Assembly: GCF_902813185.1 (NCBI RefSeq)
Contig: NZ_LR778301.1
Coordinates: 1,860,001-1,924,000 of the forward strand
Reading direction: 5' to 3'
Origin: Denitratisoma oestradiolicum
GTDB taxonomy: Bacteria > Pseudomonadota > Gammaproteobacteria > Burkholderiales > Rhodocyclaceae
Length of the DNA: 64,000 nt
The notes under the pieces were generated by a model. The model was not told the origin of the DNA. It saw only the letters and a list, made by a program, of their open reading frames with translations, and searched no databases. Of the stretch, positions 24,713 through 33,395 are shown in pieces. Within the stretch, counting starts at the first letter, position 1. Every line of letters begins with the position of its first letter. The translations under genes and the position numbers were made by a program.

Positions 24713-27700
24713 TCACGCGACTTCGGTTTCCGCTTCCATCGCGCCGGCATTGCCCTTGTCGAGATCGAGACTGGCATTGATCTCGCGTTGGCGCACCAGC
24801 AATTGCGTCAGTCGATCCTCCTTGTCGAAGGGCTTGGATATCTCGGCGAGGATGTCGGCCAGGCGCTTTTCTGCCCGTGCCAGATCCTCATGGACTTCCG
24901 CCAGCCTGCCTTCCAGAGCGTTGGCCACGTTTTCGATCACCCTGACCATCCCGATGGGATTGTCGGAATGATGTGCCACGTAGGCTCGCCGCTTTTTCAG
25001 CAGAAAGCTTGGTCCATCGGCTGCCGCCGTCGGTATCGACACCGCCAGATCGAAGCCGGCAAACTGCCCGACGACGATCTCCCCCGTAGAAGTCTTCCAG
25101 TTCCCGATCTTCCGGGTTCTGGCCTTGGCGTCGACGTAGTACCGAACGAGCGCATTGCCGGCTTCCGTACGATCCACATAACGCTGACCGTCGATCACCA
25201 TGCAAAAACGCTGGCCACGAACATCCACCCGATCGGCGATATCCGCTTCGATCGCCTCGATCCGTTGCCGGAGTTTCTCGATGCGACCGGGCAAGGTGGC
25301 CGACTCCCTCTGGTTGGACCATCGCTGGTTGTCCCATTGGGATTTGAGCAAGGACAGCTTGGCGACCTCGGCATCGATGCCGGCCTTTTCCATGACCAGC
25401 GGATTGCCGGACGCCAGTGCCTTCACTTCGGCATAGGACAGCGCCGCCAGCTCCACATCCTCCGCGCTACGCATCCCGGTATCCCCCCGCATCACCTGGG
25501 CGATGAAGCGTGCCTTGGTTTCGAGGGTCTGCCAGATGTAGGCGTCGAACGAGGCCTCCGTCACGTAACGGACGATACGCACCTCCTCATTCAGGTTGCC
25601 CTGACGAATGATGCGTCCCTCCCGCTGCTCGACGTCGGACGGACGCCATGGCGCATCCAGATGATGCAATGCCGCCAGGCGCGTCTGGATATTGGTGCCC
25701 ACCCCCATTTTCAGGGTGCTGCCCAACAAAACGCGAATCCGCCCTTCCCGTACGGCCTTGAACAACTCGGCCTTCGCGGTATCGCTCTCGAAGTCATGGA
25801 TGAAGGCGATCTCCGTTCCCGGAACCCCCATCTCCACGAGCTTCGCCCGTATGACGTGATAGACACTGAACCGTCCATCGTCCGTTGGCGTACTCAGATC
25901 GCAAAACACGGCCTGAGTGCCGCGGAAAGCCGTCGTATCGCGCCAGATGCCATGAATCCGCTCGGCGCACAGGCTCACTTTCCCATCCGGTGCCTCCGGC
26001 GCACAAGGAACTACCAGCCGCAGGTCCAGCGCAGCCTTGCGGCCATCGTTGGTTACCGCCAGCATGTTGTCCTCGTTGGGTGACACAGTGCCATTGCGAA
26101 TAGCTTCGGCACGTTCCACCAGCGTTGCCACAAACGCCTTCAGGGCCGCCGTGGGTTTCGCTGTCACCGTCTCCAGATGGAAACGCGGCACCGGTAGCTT
26201 CAACATGTCCGCCGTTCGAATGTCCGCCACTTCGCGGAACATCGTCATCAGCTCGGGCAGATTCACGAAGCGGGCAAACCGCGTGTTCATGCGGTATCCC
26301 CCACCATCGGGCGACAACTCCAGGGCCGTCACCGACTCGCCGAAATTGCCCGCCCAGGTATCGAACTGCGCCACATGATTCCCCCGCAGCGTCGCGGGTT
26401 GCAGATAGCGTTGCATGGTCCACATCTCCGCCATCGAGTTCGATACCGGCGTTCCTGTTGCGAACACCACCCCCGACCGGCCGCCATGCTTGTCCATCAC
26501 ATGCCGCGTCTTCACGAACATATCGAAAGCACGTTCCGAGTTGGCATTGGGCAGTCCTGCGACCCGTGCCATCTTTGTGAACCGGTAGAGGTTCTTGAAG
26601 TAGTGCGCCTCGTCGATGAACAGGAAATCGACGCCCAGTTCCTCGAACGTGAGCATGTCATCCTTCTTCGACTTCGCCGCCAGCTTCTCCAACCGCGCGA
26701 GCCAGCTCTTCTTGGCCCGCTCCAGCTCCTTGACGATCCGATTCCCCCGCTTCTGCGATTTCGAGGCCCGAATGGCACACTCGATCTCATAGACACGCGC
26801 TTCAATGAACGTGGTCATGGCCTCGTCGCTCATCTTGATCCTCTCGAAAGAGGCATGGGTAATCAGCACGCCATCCCAATCCCCAGTGGCGATTCGTGAC
26901 AACAGCGTCCGGCGTTTGTCGCCGACCAGGTCGTCCTTGCTCGCCATCAGGATGTTGGCCCCGGGATAGGCTCGTAAAAACTCCGCTGCAAACTGCTCCA
27001 GCATGTGGTTTGGCACCACATAGCACGGCTTGCTGGCCATTCCCAGACGCCTCAACTCCATACCGCCACAGATCATCGTCAGGGTTTTGCCAGCACCGAC
27101 CACATGGGCCAGCAAGGTATTCACCCCGCCCGACACGATGCGCCAGATGGCGTCCTTCTGATGCCGATGAAGGTTGAACACTTCGGAGAAGCCCGGCAGA
27201 GCTAGGCCCGACCCATCAAACTCCCGCAAGCGCACAGAATTGAATTGGTCGTTGTACAGCCTGACCAAGCGCTCACAGCGATTCGCATCGGCAAACACCC
27301 AGGCACCAAATGCTTCCTTGAGCGCCTGCTGCTTCTCACGTGCGGCAATGGTTTCCTCCGTGTTCACGAAGTACCGGTCGGTCACCGGATCGCGATCCCG
27401 AATCGTTGGCACCATCTGGTTCAGCGTCACGACAAACAACTCGCCTGCCGAGATACGTCCGGTACCGAAGGTTTGGGTCGATGCGACCGACCGTTCACCT
27501 TGCCAGGGCACATCGATGTTCCACGCCCCGGCTTCCGCACAGAACTCCACCGTGCATCCCTCGCACTCCAGCAACTGATCGAGGAATTCGGCATAGTCCC
27601 TCGCCGGTATCCAGGTCGATCCGATCCGGGCATCGATTTCTCCCGGCCCCAGATCAGCAGGCACCACCGCTTTCAAGGCATCCACATTGCGAACAAATTC

Positions 27701-29713
27701 TCCGCCCGCTGCTTCTGCCATTTCCAGCTTGCTGCGCACGTTCCCGGCCAGGTAAGCATCCGCGGTTTCCCACTGCGATGTTTCCGGATTCAGGAAGATC
27801 AGACCGCGATCCGCCATGTCCGGGAGGAACGCCGATGACGCCTGCCCAAGCAGGGATGCCATCAACGCAACATCCACACATCCGCGCTCATGCAGCGACA
27901 CCAACAGGGCCTCTTCCGGCGTATTGCAGCGGTCGACCTTGCGGACGACCCCCACGGTCCGACGGAAGAACACATCGGCCTTTTCCGCCACGCCGCCCTC
28001 CGGATCGTAATTCTCCAGAGACAACAGCAATGGCAGGTCGGGATCTCCCTTGAATGCCAGCTTGTTGGCCTTGGCATGCAGGTAACCATGCCGCGCCACA
28101 AAGCCGTCATAGGCCATGTTGAGCATCGTGCGGTAACTGCCAAGACGGCCATCGTCATCCGTGAGATGCTGGACATGCAGCAACTTCCTCGCCGCATCAC
28201 GAATCGCCATCATGCCGACGATGCGCTTGGCGGCCGTTGCCGATACCCTTCCCTCGACGACCAGCAGCTCCTGGCCTTCCGAGACAGCCAAACGGCCATC
28301 GTTGGTGAGGCAGAATGCGCCCGGCTTCACGAACTCCGGCGCTGCGACACGAATGTCGCGCTGCGGCTTGCCACTGGGCTCGGAATTTCTCGCCGCCCGG
28401 GGGTGATGAACGCCCTCTGGCAAACGCGCAATCCGTTCCCGTAAAGCAGTGCCGATATCGCCATCGAAAATGGCGGCATTCGACAAGCCATAGCCATTCG
28501 ACTTTTGTCCCATGCGCCCGATCAGCATCTCCGGGTTCTGGACATACCAGTTCGAGACATACAAACGGCGGTAGCCATCGCACATCGCATAGGGCGCTTC
28601 GACCACGCTGATCCAGTCGTCAGTGTCCTTTTCGCCTGCCCCCAACTTCTGGAGAAAAACGATATCGGTCGTGACGTCGGTATTGGCGATCTGCGAAAAA
28701 GTCCCGGACGGCAGACGGATCGCCCCCAGCAGCCTTGCCTGGGAGGCCATGTAGCGCCGCGCCCGGTCTTCCCACTTGTCGAGTGTTCCGGCCGACGTAA
28801 TGAACGCCACCAGACCACCCGGACGGGTCACTTCCAAGGCACGTCCGAAAAAGTAATCGTGAATCAGGAAATTTGCATAAGGGACATTCCGATCATCCGG
28901 CACCTGATAGTTCCCGAAGGGAACATTCGAGATCACCAGATCGAACCAGTCTTTGGGCAATCGCGCCTTCTCGAAGCCCACCGTCAAGGTACGAACCCCG
29001 TGTTGCCCATACAGGCGCGACAGTATCCGCGACGACAGACGGTCGATTTCGATGGCCGTGATTTCCGATACTTCGGCCAGTTCCTTTGGCATGGCACCGA
29101 TGAAATATCCGGTACCTGCCGAGGGATCGAGGACGCGACCACCCCGAAAACCAAGTCGGCGCACCGCTTCCCAGATCGCATCGATCACGAAGACTGCCGT
29201 GTAATGGGCATTGACCACACTCCCCTTGGCGCTCGTGTAATCCTCGCCCAACAGATCCGGCAATGACTCGGCTCTCGCCCGCCACGATGGATCGTCCTGC
29301 TCGGGATTGAACGCTTTGGGAAGCCCGCCCCATCCGGTATACCGATTGAGGATGGATCGCTCTTCGTCAGTCGGAAATCGGTTCTCGGCATCCAGCAACG
29401 ACAAAACTTCGATCGCTGCCAGGTTCGCCTCGAACTTACCGACCTCCCCACGCAAAATCGCGTGCAGAGAGCCATCCAGCGCGGGCCATACCGAGCGGAG
29501 TGGCTTGGGTGCCGGAACGTCGGCAGCCACTTCGACAACCCGTTCTGCGATGTCGCTCGACTTTCCTTCATCGATGATCAGTACCGCGTCATGTACTTGG
29601 CTGACCAAGGGAAAGGCGATGATTTCCGCCGTGCATCTTGCCTCCGGCAATGGATCGTCCGGGGCAAATCCGGGAAGCCACATCGTGACCTCCGCGAGTT
29701 TCTTGAGTTTCAT
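24713..29713 (-). CDS. Giant N6-methylase/SNF2-type helicase (DarB-like)
   Basis: A 1,666-residue protein. The start at 29713 follows GGAGACCCGT; the open frame to 29818 runs into the leader. The N-terminal third has an adenine-methylase fold with DPSAGTGYF (motif I) and SNVPFGNY, a variant of the NPPY motif. The rest is a superfamily 2 helicase with VGAGKTLT, a DEAHYFKN box and a C-terminal helicase half with LREGRIIRQGN-like spacing. Phage P1 DarB, an antirestriction protein injected with phage DNA, has the same methylase-helicase combination. Proteins like this are common on plasmids and integrative elements. Antirestriction is inferred from this likeness and from nearby ardC. Confidence 0.85.
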   Translation of the reverse strand: MKLKKLAEVTMWLPGFAPDDPLPEARCTAEIIAFPLVSQVHDAVLIIDEGKSSDIAERVVEVAADVPAPKPLRSVWPALDGSLHAILRGEVGKFEANLAAIEVLSLLDAENRFPTDEERSILNRYTGWGGLPKAFNPEQDDPSWRARAESLPDLLGEDYTSAKGSVVNAHYTAVFVIDAIWEAVRRLGFRGGRVLDPSAGTGYFIGAMPKELAEVSEITAIEIDRLSSRILSRLYGQHGVRTLTVGFEKARLPKDWFDLVISNVPFGNYQVPDDRNVPYANFLIHDYFFGRALEVTRPGGLVAFITSAGTLDKWEDRARRYMASQARLLGAIRLPSGTFSQIANTDVTTDIVFLQKLGAGEKDTDDWISVVEAPYAMCDGYRRLYVSNWYVQNPEMLIGRMGQKSNGYGLSNAAIFDGDIGTALRERIARLPEGVHHPRAARNSEPSGKPQRDIRVAAPEFVKPGAFCLTNDGRLAVSEGQELLVVEGRVSATAAKRIVGMMAIRDAARKLLHVQHLTDDDGRLGSYRTMLNMAYDGFVARHGYLHAKANKLAFKGDPDLPLLLSLENYDPEGGVAEKADVFFRRTVGVVRKVDRCNTPEEALLVSLHERGCVDVALMASLLGQASSAFLPDMADRGLIFLNPETSQWETADAYLAGNVRSKLEMAEAAGGEFVRNVDALKAVVPADLGPGEIDARIGSTWIPARDYAEFLDQLLECEGCTVEFCAEAGAWNIDVPWQGERSVASTQTFGTGRISAGELFVVTLNQMVPTIRDRDPVTDRYFVNTEETIAAREKQQALKEAFGAWVFADANRCERLVRLYNDQFNSVRLREFDGSGLALPGFSEVFNLHRHQKDAIWRIVSGGVNTLLAHVVGAGKTLTMICGGMELRRLGMASKPCYVVPNHMLEQFAAEFLRAYPGANILMASKDDLVGDKRRTLLSRIATGDWDGVLITHASFERIKMSDEAMTTFIEARVYEIECAIRASKSQKRGNRIVKELERAKKSWLARLEKLAAKSKKDDMLTFEELGVDFLFIDEAHYFKNLYRFTKMARVAGLPNANSERAFDMFVKTRHVMDKHGGRSGVVFATGTPVSNSMAEMWTMQRYLQPATLRGNHVAQFDTWAGNFGESVTALELSPDGGGYRMNTRFARFVNLPELMTMFREVADIRTADMLKLPVPRFHLETVTAKPTAALKAFVATLVERAEAIRNGTVSPNEDNMLAVTNDGRKAALDLRLVVPCAPEAPDGKVSLCAERIHGIWRDTTAFRGTQAVFCDLSTPTDDGRFSVYHVIRAKLVEMGVPGTEIAFIHDFESDTAKAELFKAVREGRIRVLLGSTLKMGVGTNIQTRLAALHHLDAPWRPSDVEQREGRIIRQGNLNEEVRIVRYVTEASFDAYIWQTLETKARFIAQVMRGDTGMRSAEDVELAALSYAEVKALASGNPLVMEKAGIDAEVAKLSLLKSQWDNQRWSNQRESATLPGRIEKLRQRIEAIEADIADRVDVRGQRFCMVIDGQRYVDRTEAGNALVRYYVDAKARTRKIGNWKTSTGEIVVGQFAGFDLAVSIPTAAADGPSFLLKKRRAYVAHHSDNPIGMVRVIENVANALEGRLAEVHEDLARAEKRLADILAEISKPFDKEDRLTQLLVRQREINASLDLDKGNAGAMEAETEVA

Positions 29714-29783
29714 ACGGGTCTCCTGAAAAGCCGGAGACACGCTCCCCCTCCGGGGGGTGTCCCCGGATGGGTTGAGAAACATT
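29714..29783 (-). ncRNA. Structured leader 4 (before methylase-helicase)
   Basis: Minus strand: CAACCCAT, outer stem CCGGGGACAC with GTGTCTCCGG (nine to ten pairs), inner CCCCC-GGAG-GGGG hairpin, then GGAGACCCGT before the ATG. It is the clearest example of the nested structure. Confidence 0.7.
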
Positions 29784-29845
29784 GGTGGATCGGATGCCGA
29801 AGGCGCGAGCCCTGACAACCGACCGGGTGATGCAAAGACGACTGC

Positions 29846-30421
29846 CTACATTTCGCCGCGCCCGCCGACTTCGATCTTTCGCCACAGGGACTTGGAATCA
29901 CTCAACCAGTGATAGCGAACGAAGGCCGACAAGTCGGCGTCATCGTCGATGGAAAGGATGAAGCGCTCGATACCGTCCCCGCTGCCGTTGAGCGCCAGAC
30001 CGGTCCGGTTTTCGCGGAGCTTGGCCAGGCACTCGGCGTCGTAGCGATCGCGCATCTTCTGCGTGTCGATATCGATACAGAGTGAAACCCGGACGCCCCG
30101 GTTTCTGGCTTCCTCCAATGAGACGGCATCCGCCGCCACCCGCCGCAGGCGAGCGATGTAGGCCTCCGGCTTCATCCAGCGACCATGCGGCTTGAGCGAT
30201 CCGCCTTCACAGGCGGCCGCAAACTCCACGACGGTTTGCATGACCTGCCAGGACATGCCCAGGGCCATGCAGGACCACCGACGCGGACGCTTGCCATCCT
30301 GCCGATAGACATTGTTGTCACCCCCCAGCGAAGCCAGAATGAAATGGTCCTCGTAGGCGGATTCGATACGTTCCTTGGGCAGACGAATTGCCACCCAGTC
30401 ATACTCGATGCGATACGACAT
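29846..30421 (-). CDS. Hypothetical protein, 191 residues
   Basis: A soluble protein with many charged residues and several tryptophans. Near residues 30-60 it has LASLGGDNNVYRQDGKRPRR, and the C-terminal half has SLCIDIDTQKMRDRY. No known domain is recognised. It has its own leader (30422-30487) with GGAGGCATCAC before the start, which places it in the same regulated set as ardC and parB. The long coding frame with plasmid-typical codon use supports a real gene. Confidence 0.7.
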   Translation of the reverse strand: MSYRIEYDWVAIRLPKERIESAYEDHFILASLGGDNNVYRQDGKRPRRWSCMALGMSWQVMQTVVEFAAACEGGSLKPHGRWMKPEAYIARLRRVAADAVSLEEARNRGVRVSLCIDIDTQKMRDRYDAECLAKLRENRTGLALNGSGDGIERFILSIDDDADLSAFVRYHWLSDSKSLWRKIEVGGRGEM

Positions 30422-30487
30422 GTGATGCCTCCAGAATTGAATGCCGGAGACACCTATCCCTTCCGGGCGATGTCCCCGGACGGGTGA
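30422..30487 (-). ncRNA. Structured leader 5 (before the 191-residue protein)
   Basis: Minus strand: outer stem CCGGGGACAT with GTGTCTCCGG, inner GCCC-GGAA-GGGAT hairpin, then TGGAGGCATCAC and ATG. Its outer stem is nearly the same as in leader 4 while the inner stem differs. Confidence 0.65.
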
Positions 30488-30508
30488 TGGCCGTGAGGCC
30501 GAATGGAT

Positions 30509-30868
30509 TTACAGCTGTTCCGCCTTGGCTTGCGAACACAGGTAGAGCAGACAGCTCGAATTGCGCGGCCCCCACCAGCGATGCCAGCGGACCTGAACTT
30601 TGGCTTTCTGCTCCGCCGGCAAACCGAAATAGGTATGCCGGGCGATTCGCCACCATTTGGCGGTGAATTGGCGCCGTTCGACCTCGACGACGTCGGCACG
30701 CTGTGCACGGCGGGTCATGACTTCATCTACCGAGGGTTGCAATGCCGCGACCTGATCCGCGAAAAGCGGCAAGGCCTCGCGTTCTGCCTTCTGCTTGCGC
30801 AAAACGGCTGAACGCTTTCTCGGGGTATCCCGAAAACCTTCATAGCGGGGATAGCGATCGAACATCAT
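30509..30868 (-). CDS. Hypothetical basic protein, translationally coupled to a 19-codon ORF
   Basis: The start at 30868 gives 119 residues: AAGGGG lies six bases upstream and the ATG overlaps the stop of a short upstream ORF (ATGA). The protein is rich in Arg/Lys and Trp (QFTAKWWRIARHTYFGL, then VRWHRWWGPRNSSCLLYLC) and has no membrane segment. Such density of aromatic and basic residues would suit nucleic-acid binding, but no family is recognised. The longer frame to 30979 runs back into the leader and is unlikely. Confidence 0.6.
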   Translation of the reverse strand: MMFDRYPRYEGFRDTPRKRSAVLRKQKAEREALPLFADQVAALQPSVDEVMTRRAQRADVVEVERRQFTAKWWRIARHTYFGLPAEQKAKVQVRWHRWWGPRNSSCLLYLCSQAKAEQL

Positions 30869-30924
30869 GACCATCCCCTTGCCACGCGAATCGCTTCGCG
30901 CAGCATTCGTACATCGTGCTTCAT
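30865..30924 (-). CDS. 19-residue short ORF directly after leader 6
   Basis: ATG at 30924 follows GGAGGCACC; the peptide reads MKHDVRMLREAIRVARGWS and stops within the start codon of the next gene. The leader's ribosome site belongs to this ORF rather than to the 119-residue gene, so the short ORF either couples translation or is a microprotein. It is an amphipathic basic helix. Confidence 0.5.
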   Translation of the reverse strand: MKHDVRMLREAIRVARGWS

Positions 30925-30989
30925 GGTGCCTCCAGTAAATAATCGGGAGGCAGCGACCCTGTCGGGAGCAAGCCCCCACAGGGTTGAGA
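30925..30989 (-). ncRNA. Structured leader 6 (before the short ORF)
   Basis: Minus strand: CAACCCTGT, outer GGGGGC with GCCTCCC, inner CTCCC-GACA-GGG hairpin, A/T-rich link and GGAGGCACC. It is preceded by hairpin module B (30990-31110). Confidence 0.6.
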
Positions 30990-31110
30990 AATGCTGTTTG
31001 TTTGGCGCGGCCAGCTACCGCTTTTCAGTCGTTCCCATATGGGAACGGCCAAACTCGGGTTTTCCACAGCGGGCTACGGAAATGCACAACCCGTTCTGGA
31101 AAACCCGGCA
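30990..31110 (-). ncRNA. Leader-associated hairpin module B (upstream of leader 6)
   Basis: Three hairpins on the minus strand: GCGG-TAGCTGG-CCGC (31007-31021); a perfect 18-bp palindrome CGTTCCCATATGGGAACG (31030-31047); and a long hairpin with GGGTTTTCCA and TGGAAAACCC arms (31057-31106). It begins 40 bp after the thiF stop. Confidence 0.65.
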
Positions 31111-31149
31111 CACGCAAACGCGCATGCACCGGGAAAATGGCTCCCACCC

Positions 31150-31953
31150 TCAACTCCCCTGCCCTTTGCGCTTACGACGGCGCGCAGGCTTGGGATAGCC
31201 GAATCGGGACCATGCCGCCGGATCGACGGGAAGCGGTGTCGTCCGGGCATTTTTGAGATTCACGAAAACACCGTGATAGGCGATCTGGCCGTAGCGGAAC
31301 AACTCCCACAGCAGATTCAGGGCATACAGCGAGACCCCGCGATTGACGAAAAGCGACTGTTTGTCGAGGGCATCGGCCAGCGAGCAGGATGGCGTGTCAT
31401 CTTCGGCTTCCTGCGACTCATCGACGATCTCCGGGAGAAGATCGCCGGCATGAGGCAGCCGGTTCGCATCGGGCTTGGCCCAACGAGCCGGCACAACGCC
31501 GAGAATGACCTGACCATCATGCAAGCGGTTGCCCAGATCGAGCCAATACCCGCCGCCAGCGCGTCCCACCGACTCCAGGATTGCTTTGCGCGCCAGACGA
31601 TTGTCCACACAACCAATCGCCAGATCGGTGCGCAAACTCTCGGCTGCAGTCACTCGCCTTGTCTCCGCCTTCCAGCCGGTGCCCATCGCCATGTTGATGC
31701 GATTGACGAGCACCGTGGCCTTGGGCAACCCCACGTCGGACGGATAGAACATCTGCCGCCCCACATTGGCTTCCGACACTTGATCGGCATCGATGACGGT
31801 CACATCCAGACCACCGGGATGGCCCAGCGCGAGCATGGCCGTGTGCAGCTGGGCCAGACCCATCAGCATCTGGGAACCGGTTCCCCCGGCCCCAATCACG
31901 GCGACACGAACCTCCCGCGAGAGCAACTCAGGCGCAAGATGATGGATAGCCAT
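31150..31953 (-). CDS. PRTRC system ThiF-family protein
   Basis: A 267-residue E1-like protein. The nucleotide-binding motif AVIGAGGTGSQM is at residues 18-29, with VIDADQVSEANVGRQMFYPSDVG following, as in ThiF/MoeB adenylating enzymes, and GCVDNRLARKAI further on. In E1-like enzymes this fold activates a carboxyl terminus with ATP; the substrate in PRTRC systems is unknown. It ends with a basic tail. It overlaps protein A by 26 bp and forms one operon with A, B, F, C and E. Confidence 0.9.
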   Translation of the reverse strand: MAIHHLAPELLSREVRVAVIGAGGTGSQMLMGLAQLHTAMLALGHPGGLDVTVIDADQVSEANVGRQMFYPSDVGLPKATVLVNRINMAMGTGWKAETRRVTAAESLRTDLAIGCVDNRLARKAILESVGRAGGGYWLDLGNRLHDGQVILGVVPARWAKPDANRLPHAGDLLPEIVDESQEAEDDTPSCSLADALDKQSLFVNRGVSLYALNLLWELFRYGQIAYHGVFVNLKNARTTPLPVDPAAWSRFGYPKPARRRKRKGQGS

Positions 31954-32581
31954 CGCTTCCTCCTGCCTGATCGCTCAAACCGGTAGCGTCGAATGCCAAC
32001 GGCACGAACAGCCCATTGGCACAGAGACGAAACGCCGTCGAACACTGCCCGCGATCGCAATTGCCAATCACGCCGGCAATCTTGAACTCGCCGCGATCAT
32101 CTCGATCATCCTCTATCGAAAAGAACGCTGACAAGCGACCGTGGGAATGCAGATCGACTACCAGATGTTCATCCTCGTCGAGCAGCGGACGGTGATAGCG
32201 CACATGACAGCATCCCGCCGAAACTTCCGGCGGGAACACCAGCCGCATTTCCCCCGACGTAGCGTTCCACACGATCCAGCCCACGCATTCCTCCGGACAC
32301 CGATCAAGGGCATACCGGTAGAACTCCGTGACCAGATGGCACGGAATCTTGCCAAAGGTAAGTGACAGTTCCCTGCCTACCCAGCCATAAGGCATAGGCA
32401 CGCTCTTCTGACTGGCCAGCGGCACCCGTAGGTACAGCCATGGTCGCCGAGCTTCAAGCCAGAGGCCGTCGCCCGTCACCAAAAAGCGATGACCATTGTC
32501 GGACAAGGGAGTGAAGCCACCGTAACGCGGCACCGCCACCACCGGCGCTGACTGCTGCAATGCTATGTCTCTCGCATCCAT
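31928..32581 (-). CDS. PRTRC system protein A
   Basis: A 217-residue protein with a JAB-like look in its C-terminal half: HLVVDLHSHGRLSAFFSIEDDRDD gives an HxH plus Ser/Asp arrangement resembling the JAMM metal site. PRTRC protein A is always near ThiF. A ThiF plus JAMM pair suggests a ubiquitin-like conjugation/deconjugation chemistry, which is an inference. Its start overlaps the protein B stop by one base. Confidence 0.85.
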   Translation of the reverse strand: MDARDIALQQSAPVVAVPRYGGFTPLSDNGHRFLVTGDGLWLEARRPWLYLRVPLASQKSVPMPYGWVGRELSLTFGKIPCHLVTEFYRYALDRCPEECVGWIVWNATSGEMRLVFPPEVSAGCCHVRYHRPLLDEDEHLVVDLHSHGRLSAFFSIEDDRDDRGEFKIAGVIGNCDRGQCSTAFRLCANGLFVPLAFDATGLSDQAGGSDGYPSSCA

Positions 32582-33318
32582 CAGGCCTCTCCTTCAATCA
32601 CGGCTGCTTCGAAAGCTTGCCGTAACGTCAAGCCCGTCGGAACGAGCGTGCGCGTCGGAAAGCGACTCAGGCGACCCTCCAGCAGATCCCGCCACAAGGC
32701 AAACGGACCGGCCCGGTAACGGGTCAGCCCCCTTGGGGTATGGATGTTCGGATGCGTGAAGTAGGAGCGGAAAAAGGCCTCCTCCCAGGCAAGGTGGTTG
32801 TGCACCTGATCGCCTTTCGGCAATCGGGCGCTACCGACACAGATCGTGCCGTTTTGCCAGACATTGAAGAATGGCGCGACGAACAGCGGCTTATCGGCAT
32901 CGGGACGTTGCCGCCCCTTGAACGCAAACACCTTCCATGCCTTCGTGGTCACCACGAACACCAGTCCCGGACAGGGAACGCGCGCGGTACGTGCACCCAG
33001 TTCTTTGCAGTCGAACCAGACCTGCCTGTCCTGCGGGAAGCTGTACCAGACGACGAACCCCGATCCTTCCGCGAGCACATGCGCCGGCTTGATGGCCGGC
33101 TTGAGCAGCGTTTCAGGATCGAGAATCCGCATCAGCGCCAACAGTCCCGCCTTGCTGGCCGGAACGCCTGCTTGAATGACCGGACGATTGCCATCGTCCG
33201 ATCCCACATCATGGACAGACACGAAAGCGGGCTTTCGTTGCGCATCCTGATAGACCAGCACGGCATGAGTCAGCCGATACGACTGTTCGCTGGAAAACGT
33301 ACTGACATTGATCGCCAT
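32581..33318 (-). CDS. PRTRC system protein B
   Basis: A 245-residue protein starting at 33318 with AGGAGG five bases upstream. The opening (SYRLTHAVLVYQ) and the central FNVWQNGTICVGSARLPKG segment are characteristic of PRTRC protein B, including the tight NGTICVG turn. Some B-family text resembles E2-like proteins, fitting a ThiF partner. Leader 7 lies directly before it, inside the PRTRC operon. The open frame to 33399 runs back through the leader. Confidence 0.85.
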   Translation of the reverse strand: MAINVSTFSSEQSYRLTHAVLVYQDAQRKPAFVSVHDVGSDDGNRPVIQAGVPASKAGLLALMRILDPETLLKPAIKPAHVLAEGSGFVVWYSFPQDRQVWFDCKELGARTARVPCPGLVFVVTTKAWKVFAFKGRQRPDADKPLFVAPFFNVWQNGTICVGSARLPKGDQVHNHLAWEEAFFRSYFTHPNIHTPRGLTRYRAGPFALWRDLLEGRLSRFPTRTLVPTGLTLRQAFEAAVIEGEA

Positions 33319-33387
33319 CGCGACCTCCTTGTTGAAATGGCGCAGGCGTGTCGAGCCCGGCGGGCAGGACATCACCCGCACCGGGTT
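33319..33387 (-). ncRNA. Structured leader 7 (before PRTRC B)
   Basis: Minus strand: TAACCCGGT, inner GCCCG-CC-GGGC hairpin, flanked by GATGTC and GACAC pairing, then AAGGAGG before the ATG. It sits between genes of the same operon. Confidence 0.5.
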
Positions 33388-33395
33388 AATGGAAC

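Noticed and set aside
24599..26083. 494-codon open frame on the plus strand
   Set aside because: It is antisense to the C-terminal half of the methylase-helicase; no ribosome site or domain.
31030..31047. Perfect 18-bp palindrome as a stand-alone operator
   Set aside because: A hairpin with other bases but equal pairing is found at the same place in module C (39934-39951), so it is better explained as part of the hairpin module.
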